A stretch of DNA of 64,000 bases from Hyalangium gracile (lineage in GTDB: Bacteria; Myxococcota; Myxococcia; Myxococcales; Myxococcaceae): positions 744,001 to 808,000 of the forward strand of contig NZ_JAHXBG010000001.1 of assembly GCF_020103725.1 (NCBI RefSeq), in the 5' to 3' direction. Position numbers and translations under genes: made by a program. Below, one piece after another: positions 1 through 8,996 of this stretch. Under the pieces are notes generated by a model. The model did not search any database and had not been told where the DNA came from. It was given only the letters and a program-made list of their open reading frames with translations. The first letter of the stretch is position 1; every line of letters begins with the position of its first letter.

Positions 1-2
1 GG

Positions 3-797
3 GACGGACAGGGCCCGTCGGCGGTGGGGATGCGGCCTCCGCCGCGCAGCTTCCGGCAGGGGCTGTACAAGTTTGGCGGAGTGGCTGCGGGCGAGCTGCC
101 CACGGACGAGGCGCTGAAGCGCACGGTGCGCCGAGGACTGCACGGCACGCCGATGCAGCCGTGGGGCGTGCCGGAGCCCGACCTCGAGGCGGTGGTGCAG
201 TACCTGAAGACGTTCAGCCCGCGCTGGCAGCAGGAGGCGCCGGGCCAGCCGCTGGAGGTGTCGGCGGACCCATGGAAGGGCCGAGAGGCGGAGGCGGTGG
301 CGCGGGGCAAGGCGGTGTACCACGTGGCGGGCAAGGGGCACGCGGGGTGCTCGGGGTGCCACATCTCCTATGTGTCGCGCTCGGAGCTGGAGGCGCTCAC
401 GGAGCAGGTGACGGGCCGCAAGGTGGACCTGAGCAAGGCGGATCCGTACACGCAGCTGGCGAGGGACTCGGACTACGCGGTGGCGGTGGACGCCAAGGGC
501 GAGGTGGCGCAGACGGCGAAGGTGCTGCCGCCGGACTTCCTCATCCACCGGCCGCGCACGGTGTGGCCGCTGGGTACGAAAGTCGACGGCGCGGAGTATA
601 CGCCGGAGCGGCAGCGGGAGGACTTGTACCGCGTCATCGCCGGAGGCGTGGGCGGAGCGGCGATGCCGACGTGGAAGGGCGCCATCCCCGAGGAGAACCT
701 GTGGGCGCTCGTGCACTACGTGCAGACGCTGGTGGCACAGCGCGACACGCCCGAGGGCCGCGCGTTGAAGGAGCTGCTGCTCCGTCCGGCGAAGTGA
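3..797 (+). CDS. Di-haem cytochrome c (5'-truncated by window edge)
   Basis: This is a periplasmic c-type cytochrome, an electron carrier. The frame is open from the first in-frame codon (position 3), and the opening residues DGQGPSAVGMRPPPRSF are what normally follows the CxxCH of a class I haem domain. The true start and first haem-binding motif therefore lie upstream of the window, and the GTG at 24 is not a believable start. The first domain ends with a probable distal Met ligand in GTPMQPWG. The second domain shows a clear CSGCH motif and a probable Met ligand in GGAAMPTWKG near the C-terminus. The downstream gene starts 33 bp later but is unrelated. The partner oxidoreductase is presumably upstream and not visible. 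The family call is firm; the specific role is unknown. Confidence 0.85.
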   Translation, partial: DGQGPSAVGMRPPPRSFRQGLYKFGGVAAGELPTDEALKRTVRRGLHGTPMQPWGVPEPDLEAVVQYLKTFSPRWQQEAPGQPLEVSADPWKGREAEAVARGKAVYHVAGKGHAGCSGCHISYVSRSELEALTEQVTGRKVDLSKADPYTQLARDSDYAVAVDAKGEVAQTAKVLPPDFLIHRPRTVWPLGTKVDGAEYTPERQREDLYRVIAGGVGGAAMPTWKGAIPEENLWALVHYVQTLVAQRDTPEGRALKELLLRPAK

Positions 798-830
798 CAC
801 ACGCAGGCGCGGCTGCTGTAGGGTGGGGCG

Positions 831-2006
831 ATGCTGCGCTCGATCGATCTGACCAACTTCAAGAGCTTCGAATTCCTTGTGCGGGTCGAGTTCTCGCCAT
901 TGACGGTGCTCGTGGGAGCGAACGCATCGGGCAAGAGCAACCTGCTCGATGCCATCCGGCTGGTGCAGGGGCTGGGCCTGGGCTTCTCCCTGACGGATAC
1001 CCTCCAGGGTCGCGTTGAGGCGGGACGCGAAATATGGAGGGGAATTCGCGGCGGAATCTCGGAGGTCATCCGGCGCGGCCAGGACAGAGCCGAGATCGAT
1101 ACGGATTGGTACCTTCAAGGACAGGTGGTGAGTCACTCCTTGGGATTTACGGTGAAGCCTGAGCCCCGGATAGACGGCGAAGCCTTCACTCATCTCATTG
1201 GCGCCGCGGATTCCGGGCAATGGAAGCAGGCACGAAGCTTTGGGTTCGACGAGGAGCAGGCGATGGGGCGTGGGAGCAACCAAAGCCTCTTCTCCGATTT
1301 GGAGAAGCTCCTCAAGCAACGACCTGAGTTTGAAGGAGCGCGCATGGCACTTGCGCTCAGGCAGGCACTCCAGCGGCTGGTCGTGCTCGAACTGAAGCCA
1401 GATCGCATGCGGGACTACTCGCCCAGACATGCTCGGGAGATGGGAGCGGAGGGTGAACACTTGTCCTCGGCGATCTGGGTGCGCAGCAGAACCGAGGATG
1501 AGCGCTTGGAGTGGGTGGACTGGCTCTCCGAACTCTGTGCTCCAGAAATCACGGATATCGACTTCATCGAGACCGAGCTCGGCGATGTGATGCTCGTTCT
1601 CGTGGAGAAGGACGGCACACGTACCTCCGTGCGCGCTCTCTCGGATGGAACGCTGCGCTTTCTAGGGACGCTGACCGCGCTGAAGACGGCCCCGCCTGGA
1701 AGCATCTTTCTCATCGAGGAGCTCGAGCAGGGACTGCACCCTCAGCGCATCCACCTGCTCATCGAGTTCCTGGAGATGGTGACCAAGGAGCGCGGCATCC
1801 AGGTGATTGCCACGACCCATTCCCCCCAGGTCCTTCAGGCCCTTTCGTCCGAAGGTCTGAACCACGCCGTGCTGTGCGCTCGTTCTCGGGAGGACGGTGG
1901 CACCGTGCTGCGACGCTTCCAGGACATCCCTCACTTCAAGGAGGTCATCGCGAAGTCGGGCATCGACCACCTGTTCACCACCGGCTGGCTGGAGCGCGCG
2001 TTGTGA
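831..2006 (+). CDS. AAA family ATPase (AAA_21/OLD-like), partner of the next gene
   Basis: This 391-residue protein is an SMC/RecF-type ATPase of the overcoming-lysogenization-defect kind, without a fused TOPRIM domain. Visible motifs are the N-terminal IDLTNFKSF strand, the Walker A motif GANASGKSN at about residues 29-37, the signature-like LSDGTLRFLG, Walker B IFLIEELEQGLHP and the switch region ATTHSPQVLQ. The stop overlaps the next gene's start (GTGA), so the two are translationally coupled. The third-position GC bias is weaker than in the flanking genes, which suggests horizontal acquisition. Such ATPases usually gate a nuclease or RNase effector in phage-defence pairs (PARIS, AbiL/RloAB, Gabija). 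Which system this belongs to is not settled by eye. Confidence 0.85.
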   Translation: MLRSIDLTNFKSFEFLVRVEFSPLTVLVGANASGKSNLLDAIRLVQGLGLGFSLTDTLQGRVEAGREIWRGIRGGISEVIRRGQDRAEIDTDWYLQGQVVSHSLGFTVKPEPRIDGEAFTHLIGAADSGQWKQARSFGFDEEQAMGRGSNQSLFSDLEKLLKQRPEFEGARMALALRQALQRLVVLELKPDRMRDYSPRHAREMGAEGEHLSSAIWVRSRTEDERLEWVDWLSELCAPEITDIDFIETELGDVMLVLVEKDGTRTSVRALSDGTLRFLGTLTALKTAPPGSIFLIEELEQGLHPQRIHLLIEFLEMVTKERGIQVIATTHSPQVLQALSSEGLNHAVLCARSREDGGTVLRRFQDIPHFKEVIAKSGIDHLFTTGWLERAL

Positions 2007-2575
2007 AGGTGCTCATCATCCCCGAGGACCCCACGCTCGATGCGCACATCCTCCAGCCCATCGTCGAGAGGCTCTTCGAGGACATCGGACGCAAGGCCCG
2101 CATCGAAGTGCTCCAGGATCCACACCTCAACGGAATCGATCAGGCGCTCAACCCGGACATGGTGCGGCGTATCGTCGATGAGAACCCGATGGTGGATCTC
2201 TTCCTTCTGATGGTGGATCGCGACTGCAATCGCTTCCAGAACGAGGCAAAGGTGACGGCTCGAGAGCAGGAGCACTCGGGGCGACTCCTGGCCTGTGTGG
2301 CCATCGAGGAGGTCGAGGTCTGGATGCTCGCGCTCCATCGAGAGTCCTTGGGTGAGCGTTGGAACGCCATCCGCTCCGACTGCGACCCCAAGGAGCGCTA
2401 CGCGGAGCCTTTTCTGCGAGAACAGGGTTGGCTGTCGCAGGTGGGCAAGGGCCGCAAGCGCGCCATGCGCGGGCTCTCCGCGCAGTGGAAGTCGCTGCTC
2501 ACGGTGTGCCCGGAACTGACCACGCTCCGCGAGCGTCTCCAGGGCTGGTCCGCACATCCTCCTGAGAGCCGGTAG
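2003..2575 (+). CDS. TOPRIM/RloB-like putative effector paired with the ATPase
   Basis: This 190-residue protein starts at a GTG that overlaps the ATPase stop by 4 bp (GTGA). Its frame stays open well upstream inside the ATPase gene, so the overlap is what sets the start. It begins with a beta-strand and acidic residues (VKVLIIPEDPTLD), has a DxD-type motif in LFLLMVDRDCN at about residue 73, and then EEVEVWMLALH. That arrangement resembles the TOPRIM-like fold of RloB/DUF4276/DUF4435 proteins, where a DRD-type motif precedes an E-x-W-x-L-x-x-H segment. By analogy the protein would be the nuclease-like effector of an ATPase-gated defence module. The fold assignment is an inference from spacing and motifs, not a confirmed family membership. 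Confidence 0.6.
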   Translation: MKVLIIPEDPTLDAHILQPIVERLFEDIGRKARIEVLQDPHLNGIDQALNPDMVRRIVDENPMVDLFLLMVDRDCNRFQNEAKVTAREQEHSGRLLACVAIEEVEVWMLALHRESLGERWNAIRSDCDPKERYAEPFLREQGWLSQVGKGRKRAMRGLSAQWKSLLTVCPELTTLRERLQGWSAHPPESR

Positions 2576-2741
2576 GTCTACCTCCGAACACTCCTGCCAC
2601 CGGGTGGGCCTGCCCGGCAGGACGCCCCACATCGGAGCAGCCGAGCCCCGGTCCCCGGCAGGATTGCGTGTCCACCGTCGACAGTTCGCACGCCGCAGCC
2701 GCCAACCGCCGTGGTGACTCTGTTAAGCCTGGACTGCCGCT

Positions 2742-5700
2742 ATGAGGATCCCGCTCCAGCCCCCAGCACCGCAGCAGGCCGGCGTCGGCTCCCCGGCGGG
2801 CGGCGAGCCTCGGTTTGATCCGCTGCTGGACAGCATCACCGATGGCCTGGTCTCGGTGGACCGCGACTGGCGCATCAGCTACCTCAACGCCGTCGCCGAG
2901 CGCCTGGCAGGCCGCCCGCGAGATGCGCTGCTGGGCAAGGACATCTGGGCGGAGCTGCCCGAGCTCGAGCGCACTCCCTTCGGTCCGGCCTTCCGCAAGG
3001 CGATGGACTCCGGCGAGCGCACCACGCTCAAGGACTACTACCCGCCCACGGACTCGTGGTTCGAGGTGCGCGTCTTCCCCTCGAGCGCGGGGCTGGTGCT
3101 CATCCTCCGGGACATCACCGACATGCGTCAGGCGGAGGTGGAGCGGCTGCGGCTGCTGGCCGCCGAGCGCGCCGCCCGCGAGGCCGCCGAGCACACGGCC
3201 GACCGGCTCGCGCACCTGCAGGAGCTCACCGCGCAGCTGTCCGCGGCCCGCAACCCGGAAGAGGTGATGTCCGTGGCCGTGGAGCACATCATGGCCGCGG
3301 TGGGCGCCAACATGGCCACGGTGGGGCTGCCCGTCGAGGGCCAGCACGTGCTGCGCACGGTGGCCTACAACGGCTGGTCCCGCCAGCTCTACCGGGACTT
3401 CCAGCTCATGCCGCTGGATGCGCCGCTGCCGCTGCCCTACTCGTACAACACGGGGCAGGCCGAGTGGCTCGAGTCCCCCGAGGCCCTGGCGGCGCGCTAC
3501 CCCAACCTGCTGCACGTCATGCTGGAGCAGACGCCGGCGCGCTCGGTGGCGAGCATGCCCATGGTGGTGGAGGGGAAGATCATCGGCGTGCTGGCGCTGT
3601 GCTTCCCCGAGCCGCGCGCCTTCTCGGGCGAGGACCGGGAGTTCCTCCTGGCGCTGGCGCGGCACTGCGCGCTGGCGATGGAGCGCTCGCGGCTGATGGC
3701 GGAGGTGGAGGCGCAGCGCGCGCGGCTGGAGGAGCTGGTGATGCGCGCCCCGGCGATGATGTTCGTCACCCGGGGCCCCGAGCACCACTTCGTCCTGTGC
3801 AACCCGCGCCAGCGCCAGCTGTTGGCCGGCAGGGACCCCACGGGGCTCACCGTGCGCCAGGCCATGCCGGAGCTTCAGGGGCAGGGGCTCTTCGAGGTGA
3901 TGGACAGGGTGTACGCCACCGGCGAGGCCTACGTCGGCAAGGAGTTCCCGGTGCGCGTGGGCGGGCAGCACGGGGACGTGCCGGTGGCGGAGACGTACTT
4001 CGACTTCGTGTACCAGCCGCTGCGCGACGCCGAGGGGCAGGTGGAGGGCATCGCCTCGTTCGCCTTCGAGGTGACGGACCAGGTGCTGGCGCGGCGCACC
4101 GTGGAGGAGCTGCTGCGGGACATGGCGCGCAGCGAGGAGCGCTTCCGCGCCTTCCTCACCTCCACCTCGGAGATCATCTGGGACATGCCGCCGGAGGGCG
4201 TGTTCGACTCGGATCAGCCGGGGTGGCGGGCCTTCACGGGGCAGTCGCGCGAGGAGCTGCTGGGCTGGGGCTGGCTGCAGGCGGTGCACCCGGAGGACCG
4301 GGAGTCCATGGAGCGCGCGTGGCGCCAGGCGGTGGTGGCGGCCACACCCTTCCAGGGCGAGATGCGGCTGCGGCGGCATGACGGGGTGTACCGGCACATG
4401 CAGGTGCGGGCGGTGCCGGTGCTGGAGCCGGACGGCTCGGTGCGCGAGTGGGTGGGCAACGATCGCGACATCACCCGCCAGCGCGAGGACGAGGCGGAGC
4501 GCGCGCGGCTGCTGCAGCGCGAGCAGCACCACCGGGCGCAGCTGCAGGGGCTGGCGGAGGCCTCGCTGACGATTGGCCAGGCGGCGTCGCTGGATGGGGT
4601 GCTCCAGCTCATCACCGAGCAGGCGCGGGCGCTCATCGGCGCGCACCAGGCCGTCACCAGCCTGACGGTGGGCGAGGACTGGGCGCAGGCCATCAACACC
4701 GTGTCGCTGTCGGAGAAGTACGCGGCGTGGCGCGGGTACGCGGCGCAGTCGGATGGCAGCGGCATCTACGCGGAGGTATGCCAGACCAACCGTCCGGCGC
4801 GGCTGACGCAGGCGGAGCTGGAGGCGCACCCGGGGTGGCGGGGCTTCGGGGCGCACGCGGCCGAGCACCCGCCCCTGCGAGGCTGGCTGGCGGTGCCGCT
4901 GGTGGGGCGCAACGGGCGCAACCTGGGGCTCATCCAGCTGTCGGATCGCCACGAGGGGGAGTTCACCTCCGAGGACGAGGCCATCCTGCTGCAGCTGGCG
5001 CGGCTGGCGGCGGTGGCCATCGAGAACGCGCGGCTGATCGCCGAGTCGCAGGCGGCCAACCGGGCGAAGGACGAGTTTTTGGCGGTGATGAGCCACGAGC
5101 TGCGCACGCCGCTGACGGCGGTGCTGGGCTGGACGCAGATGCTGCGCAACCGGAAGGACGACGCGGCGGTGCGGGAGAAGGGCCTGGAAGTCATCGAGCG
5201 CAACGCGCGCTCGCTGGCGCAGCTCATCGAGGACGTGCTGGACGTGTCGCGCATCCTCACGGGGAAGCTGACGCTGCACCGCAAGGCGGTGGAGCTGACG
5301 GCGGTGGTGCAGGCGGCGGTGGAGGTGGTGCGGCCGCGGGCCGAGCAGAAGAACGTGACGGTGTCGGTGGAGGTGGCGGCGGGAGCGGGGCAGGTGATGG
5401 GGGACCCCGGGCGGCTGCAGCAGGTGTTCTGGAACCTGCTGGTGAACGCGGTGAAGTTCACGCCGGCGGGGGGGCATGTGGAGGTGCGGGTGGAGCGCGG
5501 GGAGTCGGAGTGGCGGGTGCGGGTGAAGGACACGGGGCAGGGCATCCGGGCGGAGGCGCTGCCGCACCTGTTCGAGCGCTTCTGGCAGGCGGACGGCAGC
5601 AGCACGCGGGAGCACGGCGGGCTGGGGCTGGGGCTGGCCATCGTGCGTCACCTGGTGGAGCTGCACGGGGGTGAGGTGGAGGCGGAGAGCGGCGGGCTGG

Positions 5701-6233
5701 GGCAGGGCTCCACCTTCACGGTGCGGCTGCCGGTGCCGGCGCTGCTGCCGGAGCCGGAGCGGCCGGCGGGCTCGGCGGAGAGCCCGGAGCGCGCGGCGCG
5801 GCTGGACGGGGTGCGGGTGCTGCTGGTGGAGGACGCGCCGGACGCGCGGGAGCTGATCACGCTGCTGTTGCGCGAGCGGGGCGCGGAGGTGTGCGCGGCG
5901 GGCAACGGGCGCGAGGCGATGGAGAGCCTGGCGACGGTGCTGCCGGACGTGCTCGTCTCGGACATCGGGCTGCCGGGGGAGGACGGGCACGCGCTGCTCA
6001 AGCGGGTGCGAGAGTGGGCGGAGGCGCGGGACGAGTGGATCCCCGCCATTGCGCTCACGGCGTACGCGGGAGCGGAGGACGCGCGCCGGGCCTACCGGGC
6101 TGGCTTCCAGGTGCACATGGCCAAGCCGCTGGAGGCCGAGGCGCTGGTGGAGTCCGTGGCGCGGCTGGCGGCGCGGGACGACGACAAGGCGCCGGGCCTC
6201 GCCGACGCGACGGGAACTCCCGGGACGGGGTGA
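2742..6233 (+). CDS. Hybrid sensor histidine kinase (PAS-GAF-PAS-PAS-GAF-HisKA-HATPase-REC)
   Basis: This is a 1,163-residue soluble signalling kinase with no transmembrane segment or signal peptide. Domains in order are a PAS (about 20-135), a GAF (165-325), two further PAS/PAC modules (335-450 and 460-585), a second GAF (605-765), HisKA with the H-box SHELRTPLTAVLGW near residue 784, HATPase_c with N, G1 and G2 boxes (NLLVNAVKF, DTGQGI, GLGLGLAIV), and a C-terminal receiver (1020-1145) whose phospho-acceptor Asp is in VLVSDIGLPGEDG. A conserved Lys follows in VHMAKPLEAE. It appears monocistronic. The three PAS and two GAF modules imply small-molecule or redox sensing in the cytoplasm; the ligand cannot be read. 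A partner output protein is not obvious nearby. Confidence 0.95.
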   Translation: MRIPLQPPAPQQAGVGSPAGGEPRFDPLLDSITDGLVSVDRDWRISYLNAVAERLAGRPRDALLGKDIWAELPELERTPFGPAFRKAMDSGERTTLKDYYPPTDSWFEVRVFPSSAGLVLILRDITDMRQAEVERLRLLAAERAAREAAEHTADRLAHLQELTAQLSAARNPEEVMSVAVEHIMAAVGANMATVGLPVEGQHVLRTVAYNGWSRQLYRDFQLMPLDAPLPLPYSYNTGQAEWLESPEALAARYPNLLHVMLEQTPARSVASMPMVVEGKIIGVLALCFPEPRAFSGEDREFLLALARHCALAMERSRLMAEVEAQRARLEELVMRAPAMMFVTRGPEHHFVLCNPRQRQLLAGRDPTGLTVRQAMPELQGQGLFEVMDRVYATGEAYVGKEFPVRVGGQHGDVPVAETYFDFVYQPLRDAEGQVEGIASFAFEVTDQVLARRTVEELLRDMARSEERFRAFLTSTSEIIWDMPPEGVFDSDQPGWRAFTGQSREELLGWGWLQAVHPEDRESMERAWRQAVVAATPFQGEMRLRRHDGVYRHMQVRAVPVLEPDGSVREWVGNDRDITRQREDEAERARLLQREQHHRAQLQGLAEASLTIGQAASLDGVLQLITEQARALIGAHQAVTSLTVGEDWAQAINTVSLSEKYAAWRGYAAQSDGSGIYAEVCQTNRPARLTQAELEAHPGWRGFGAHAAEHPPLRGWLAVPLVGRNGRNLGLIQLSDRHEGEFTSEDEAILLQLARLAAVAIENARLIAESQAANRAKDEFLAVMSHELRTPLTAVLGWTQMLRNRKDDAAVREKGLEVIERNARSLAQLIEDVLDVSRILTGKLTLHRKAVELTAVVQAAVEVVRPRAEQKNVTVSVEVAAGAGQVMGDPGRLQQVFWNLLVNAVKFTPAGGHVEVRVERGESEWRVRVKDTGQGIRAEALPHLFERFWQADGSSTREHGGLGLGLAIVRHLVELHGGEVEAESGGLGQGSTFTVRLPVPALLPEPERPAGSAESPERAARLDGVRVLLVEDAPDARELITLLLRERGAEVCAAGNGREAMESLATVLPDVLVSDIGLPGEDGHALLKRVREWAEARDEWIPAIALTAYAGAEDARRAYRAGFQVHMAKPLEAEALVESVARLAARDDDKAPGLADATGTPGTG

Positions 6234-6248
6234 ACGCGGGCGGTCCGC

Positions 6249-6590
6249 TCAGGGCTCCTCGGGGACGGTGTCTCGCCGAAAGAGGCGGTGACCCTCGAAG
6301 ACGGTGAGCACCTCCAGGGTGTGTTCCCGCAACCGATAGACGATCCGATAGGACTTTCTGAAGACTTCACGCACGTCGTCACGCCGGAGCTCCGGCACCC
6401 TGCGCCCGGCCATCGGAGTAGCTGCGGCGGCTTCGGCGGCGGCGAGCAGCGTCGCGACCCAGCGCTCCGCGGCCTCGGGAGAGTCCCGGGCGATGTAGTC
6501 GCCAATGGCGCGCAGATCCTTCAGTGCGCGTTCCGTCCACCGTACTTCGAGCGGTCGAGTCGTGACGGAACCTGACTTGCGGCGACTCAC
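6249..6590 (-). CDS. RelE/ParE-family toxin
   Basis: This 113-residue protein carries the ParE signature: LEVRWTERALKDLRAIGDYIARDSPEAAERWV near the N-terminus, then ELRRDDVREVFRKSYRIVYRL and a terminal HRLFRRD. ParE-type proteins poison DNA gyrase, whereas RelE-type proteins cleave ribosome-bound mRNA. The E-x-x-Y-R-I-x-Y-R stretch fits ParE better. Its start overlaps the stop of the antitoxin gene by 4 bp, the classic antitoxin-then-toxin order. It ends 15 bp from the stop of the convergent hybrid kinase. It is full length for the family and looks intact. Confidence 0.88.
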   Translation of the reverse strand: MSRRKSGSVTTRPLEVRWTERALKDLRAIGDYIARDSPEAAERWVATLLAAAEAAAATPMAGRRVPELRRDDVREVFRKSYRIVYRLREHTLEVLTVFEGHRLFRRDTVPEEP

Positions 6591-6880
6591 TTCGATGAAG
6601 GCCCACGGAAGCGACGCTTCATTTCGGCGACGACCTCGGAGTGGGAGTGCAGTCGTCCTGCCTCGGCGTCCGCCAGTCCCTCTTCGACGGAGGCAACGAA
6701 GTGCGCCTGCGCCATGAGTTCATCGAACGCCTGGGGTGAGAGCAGCACGCCCGCCGGCTTGCCGTGCTGGGTGATGACGAGTGGCTGGCCGGACTCTCCG
6801 ACGCGCCGCAGCCACTCGGAGGCCTGAGCCTTGAAGTCGCTGACCGGCACGATGCTCTCGGAAACACGCAAGGGATGCAC
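6587..6880 (-). CDS. Phd/YefM-family antitoxin
   Basis: This 97-residue protein is the antitoxin partner of the ParE-like protein. The N-terminal half shows the Phd/YefM DNA-binding fold signature VPVSDFKAQASEWLRRV followed by QPLVITQHGKPAGVLLSPQAFDEL. The C-terminal half, which would wrap the toxin, is less conserved. The GTG at 6880 was chosen because a GGAGG sits about 8 bases upstream and the residues before it are not protein-like; a TTG four codons further in is an alternative. Members of this family bind an operator in their own promoter, so the region just upstream of 6880 is the likely autoregulatory site. I could not define an operator there by eye. Confidence 0.85.
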   Translation of the reverse strand: MHPLRVSESIVPVSDFKAQASEWLRRVGESGQPLVITQHGKPAGVLLSPQAFDELMAQAHFVASVEEGLADAEAGRLHSHSEVVAEMKRRFRGPSSK

Positions 6881-7145
6881 CAGGAAGCCCTCCAAGGATG
6901 GGCCTGAAAATAGTCCGTCTTCAGACCCATTGCCAGTCCGAGGGCTCGACGTCTGCCATGCGAGCGACTGGTCGATGCACTTGATCCCGCTCGCTGGGGC
7001 GAGAAGTAGCGCTCGGTTCCTCTCCTGCCTGAGCCGGGTCGCGGATGACCTCCACTCCGGTCCACTCCGGGTGGGGGGCTGGCAACTCTCCCGCGTCGCG
7101 CCCGACAATTGGGAAAGCCCGTAGTCCCCCTCGGGAGTATTCCCT

Positions 7146-8825
7146 TTGAAGACCTATTCCGTTCGTAGCGGCGACACCTTGAGCGCCCTGGCGAAGAAGT
7201 TCGGCACCACCGTGTCCGCGCTCGCCAAGAGCAACAACATCTCCAACCCCAACCGCATCAACGTCGGCCAGAAGCTCACCATCCCCGACACCTTCGAGCA
7301 GCCCGGCAAGCCGACGACGAAGCCCTCCGGCAAGCCGAACAGCTCGGGCGGCTCCACCCCCAGCGCCCCCACCAGCTCGGGTGGCCCCGCGACGGACAGC
7401 GCCGGTCGCCAGTACCCCACCTCCGGAGACGGGACGCCCATCTTCAAGCAGGGTGACGCCGCCTGGGGCGGACGCACGCTGGGCAGCAGCTCCAGCCTCT
7501 CCGCGGCCGGCTGCGCCATGACGTCCACCGCCATGGCCATCAGCAAGATCTCCGGCAAGACGATCAACCCCGGCCAGCTCGACCAGTTCCTGGACAAGAA
7601 CGGCGGCTACTCCGGCAACGCCCTCGTGTGGGACAAGGCGGCCCAGGCCGCGGGCCTCCACGCCAGCAAGCCCGGCTGGAGCATGGACACCATCAACAAG
7701 CAGATCGACGCGGGCCGCCCGGTGGTGGTGGGCGTGGACTACAAGTCCGGCAGCGGCGGCGGCTCCAACGGCACCGACCACTGGATCACCGTCACCGGCC
7801 GAGGCCAGGAGGGCGGCAAGCCCGTCTACTACGCCAATGATCCGGCCACCGGAAAGCAGATCACCCTGCGCCAGGAGGGCAACCGGCTCGTGGGCGGCCC
7901 CAGCGGCTACAAGACGACGGGCGAGCTGGTGACGTTCTCCGGCGGCAACCCGCCGCGCCCCGGCACGACGCCGTCCGCCCCCACGCCCAGCCAGGGCACC
8001 GGCGGCACGCCGAGCACCACCCCGCCCAAGGGCGGCACGTCCCTGAAGGGCACGAAGCTGCCGGCGGGTGACCTGGAGAAGGGCGCTCGCGGCCCCGAGG
8101 TGGAGCAGCTGCAGAAGGCGCTGGTGAAGCTGGGCCACATGACGCAGAAGGAGATGAGCACCGGCCCGGGCATCTTCGGCCCGAGGACGGAGTCGGCGCT
8201 CAAGGAGTTCCAGGCGGCGCACGGCGTGGACGCCATCGGCCGCTACGGCCCGAAGACGCGCGCGGCCTTCGAGAAGCTCGGCGCGAAGATCGACGGCGGC
8301 TCGAGCGGCCCCACCGGCCCCGGCCCCTCCACCCCCACCGGCCCGATCGGCGATCTGCCCAAGACGGGCAACGCCTTCATCGACAAGGTCGCCGCCGACG
8401 CCATCAAGAGCCAGCGGCAGACGGGCGTGCCCGCCTCCGTGACGCTGGCGCAGGCGATGCTGGAGAGCGGCTCGGGCAAGTCGGGCCTGGCCACCAAGGG
8501 CAACAACTTCTTCGGCATCAAGGGTGAGGGCCCCGCCGGCCACGTCACCATGCCCACCAAGGAGTTCCTCAACGGCAAGTGGGTGACGGTGAACGCCAAC
8601 TTCCGCAAGTACAACACCCCGGCCGAGTCCTTCGCGGACCACGGCAAGTTCCTGCGCGACAACAAGCGCTACGCCAACGCGTTCAAGCACACCAATAACG
8701 CGGAGCAGTTCGCCCGGGAGATCCACAAGGCCGGCTACGCCACGGATCCGGCGTACTCCGACAAGCTCATCTCCATCATCAACCGGTACGGGCTGGAGCG
8801 CTTCGACCAGATCGGCCGCCAGTAG
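7146..8825 (+). CDS. Multi-domain peptidoglycan hydrolase: LysM, C39-like peptidase, PG-binding, glucosaminidase
   Basis: This 559-residue protein starts at TTG 7146, so its first residues run straight into the LysM domain. Domains in order are LysM (about 1-48), a Pro/Ser linker, a C39-like papain-fold domain (about 95-260) with Cys123 in AAGCAMTS and His212 in GTDHWIT, another linker, a PG_binding_1 domain (about 300-380, [15 protein letters not shown]), a Gly/Pro linker, and a GH73/FlgJ-like glucosaminidase (about 410-555) with probable catalytic Glu440 in [13 protein letters not shown] and the GNNFFGIKG motif. Muramidase and cysteine-peptidase activities on cell walls are expected. There is no signal peptide, so export would need a non-Sec route, lysis or a contractile system. 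Domain calls are strong; the biological role is open. Confidence 0.9.
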   Translation: MKTYSVRSGDTLSALAKKFGTTVSALAKSNNISNPNRINVGQKLTIPDTFEQPGKPTTKPSGKPNSSGGSTPSAPTSSGGPATDSAGRQYPTSGDGTPIFKQGDAAWGGRTLGSSSSLSAAGCAMTSTAMAISKISGKTINPGQLDQFLDKNGGYSGNALVWDKAAQAAGLHASKPGWSMDTINKQIDAGRPVVVGVDYKSGSGGGSNGTDHWITVTGRGQEGGKPVYYANDPATGKQITLRQEGNRLVGGPSGYKTTGELVTFSGGNPPRPGTTPSAPTPSQGTGGTPSTTPPKGGTSLKGTKLPAGDLEKGARGPEVEQLQKALVKLGHMTQKEMSTGPGIFGPRTESALKEFQAAHGVDAIGRYGPKTRAAFEKLGAKIDGGSSGPTGPGPSTPTGPIGDLPKTGNAFIDKVAADAIKSQRQTGVPASVTLAQAMLESGSGKSGLATKGNNFFGIKGEGPAGHVTMPTKEFLNGKWVTVNANFRKYNTPAESFADHGKFLRDNKRYANAFKHTNNAEQFAREIHKAGYATDPAYSDKLISIINRYGLERFDQIGRQ

Positions 8826-8833
8826 TCAGGCAC

Positions 8834-8850
8834 CGAGGGCCACGCCCTCG
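8834..8850 (+). terminator. Short hairpin after the peptidoglycan hydrolase gene
   Basis: A 7-bp perfect stem (CGAGGGC with GCCCTCG) and a 3-base loop lies 9 bases after the stop codon. No U-run follows, so it may be a weak or factor-assisted terminator. Confidence 0.4.
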
Positions 8851-8867
8851 TGAGCCGGGCACGGGGG

Positions 8868-8980
8868 CCGAGTCCGCCCCCGCGTCCTGTCCGCCCGCCT
8901 GTCGGGCGCGGTTCTTCCGAACTGGTCTGCTTGTCATACCAGTTGGGGACCGGTTCTGGCTCACAGGGCGCCTCCCAGGC
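8868..8980 (+). repeat. Dispersed 113-bp intergenic repeat, copy 1
   Basis: This block lies between two convergent genes. Its 30-base core at 8917-8946 matches exactly, in inverted orientation, the core at 29321-29350, and differs at one base from 43891-43920. The core has the arms AACTGGT and ACCAGTT around the central bases CTGCTTGTCAT. Copies 1 and 2 also share much of the flanks (for example CCGAGTCCGCCCCCGCGTCC on one side and CACAGGG plus ACCTCC/GCCTCC on the other), so a block of about 113 bp appears to be conserved. It contains no credible gene. Confidence 0.75.
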
Positions 8981-8996
8981 GCGGTGAGGAGCGCGC

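Noticed and set aside
2499-6116. Very long open frame antisense to the hybrid histidine kinase
   Set aside because: It is a shadow created by strong third-position GC bias. The product is rich in Arg, His, Leu and Pro with no domain, while the plus-strand frame has a full kinase architecture.
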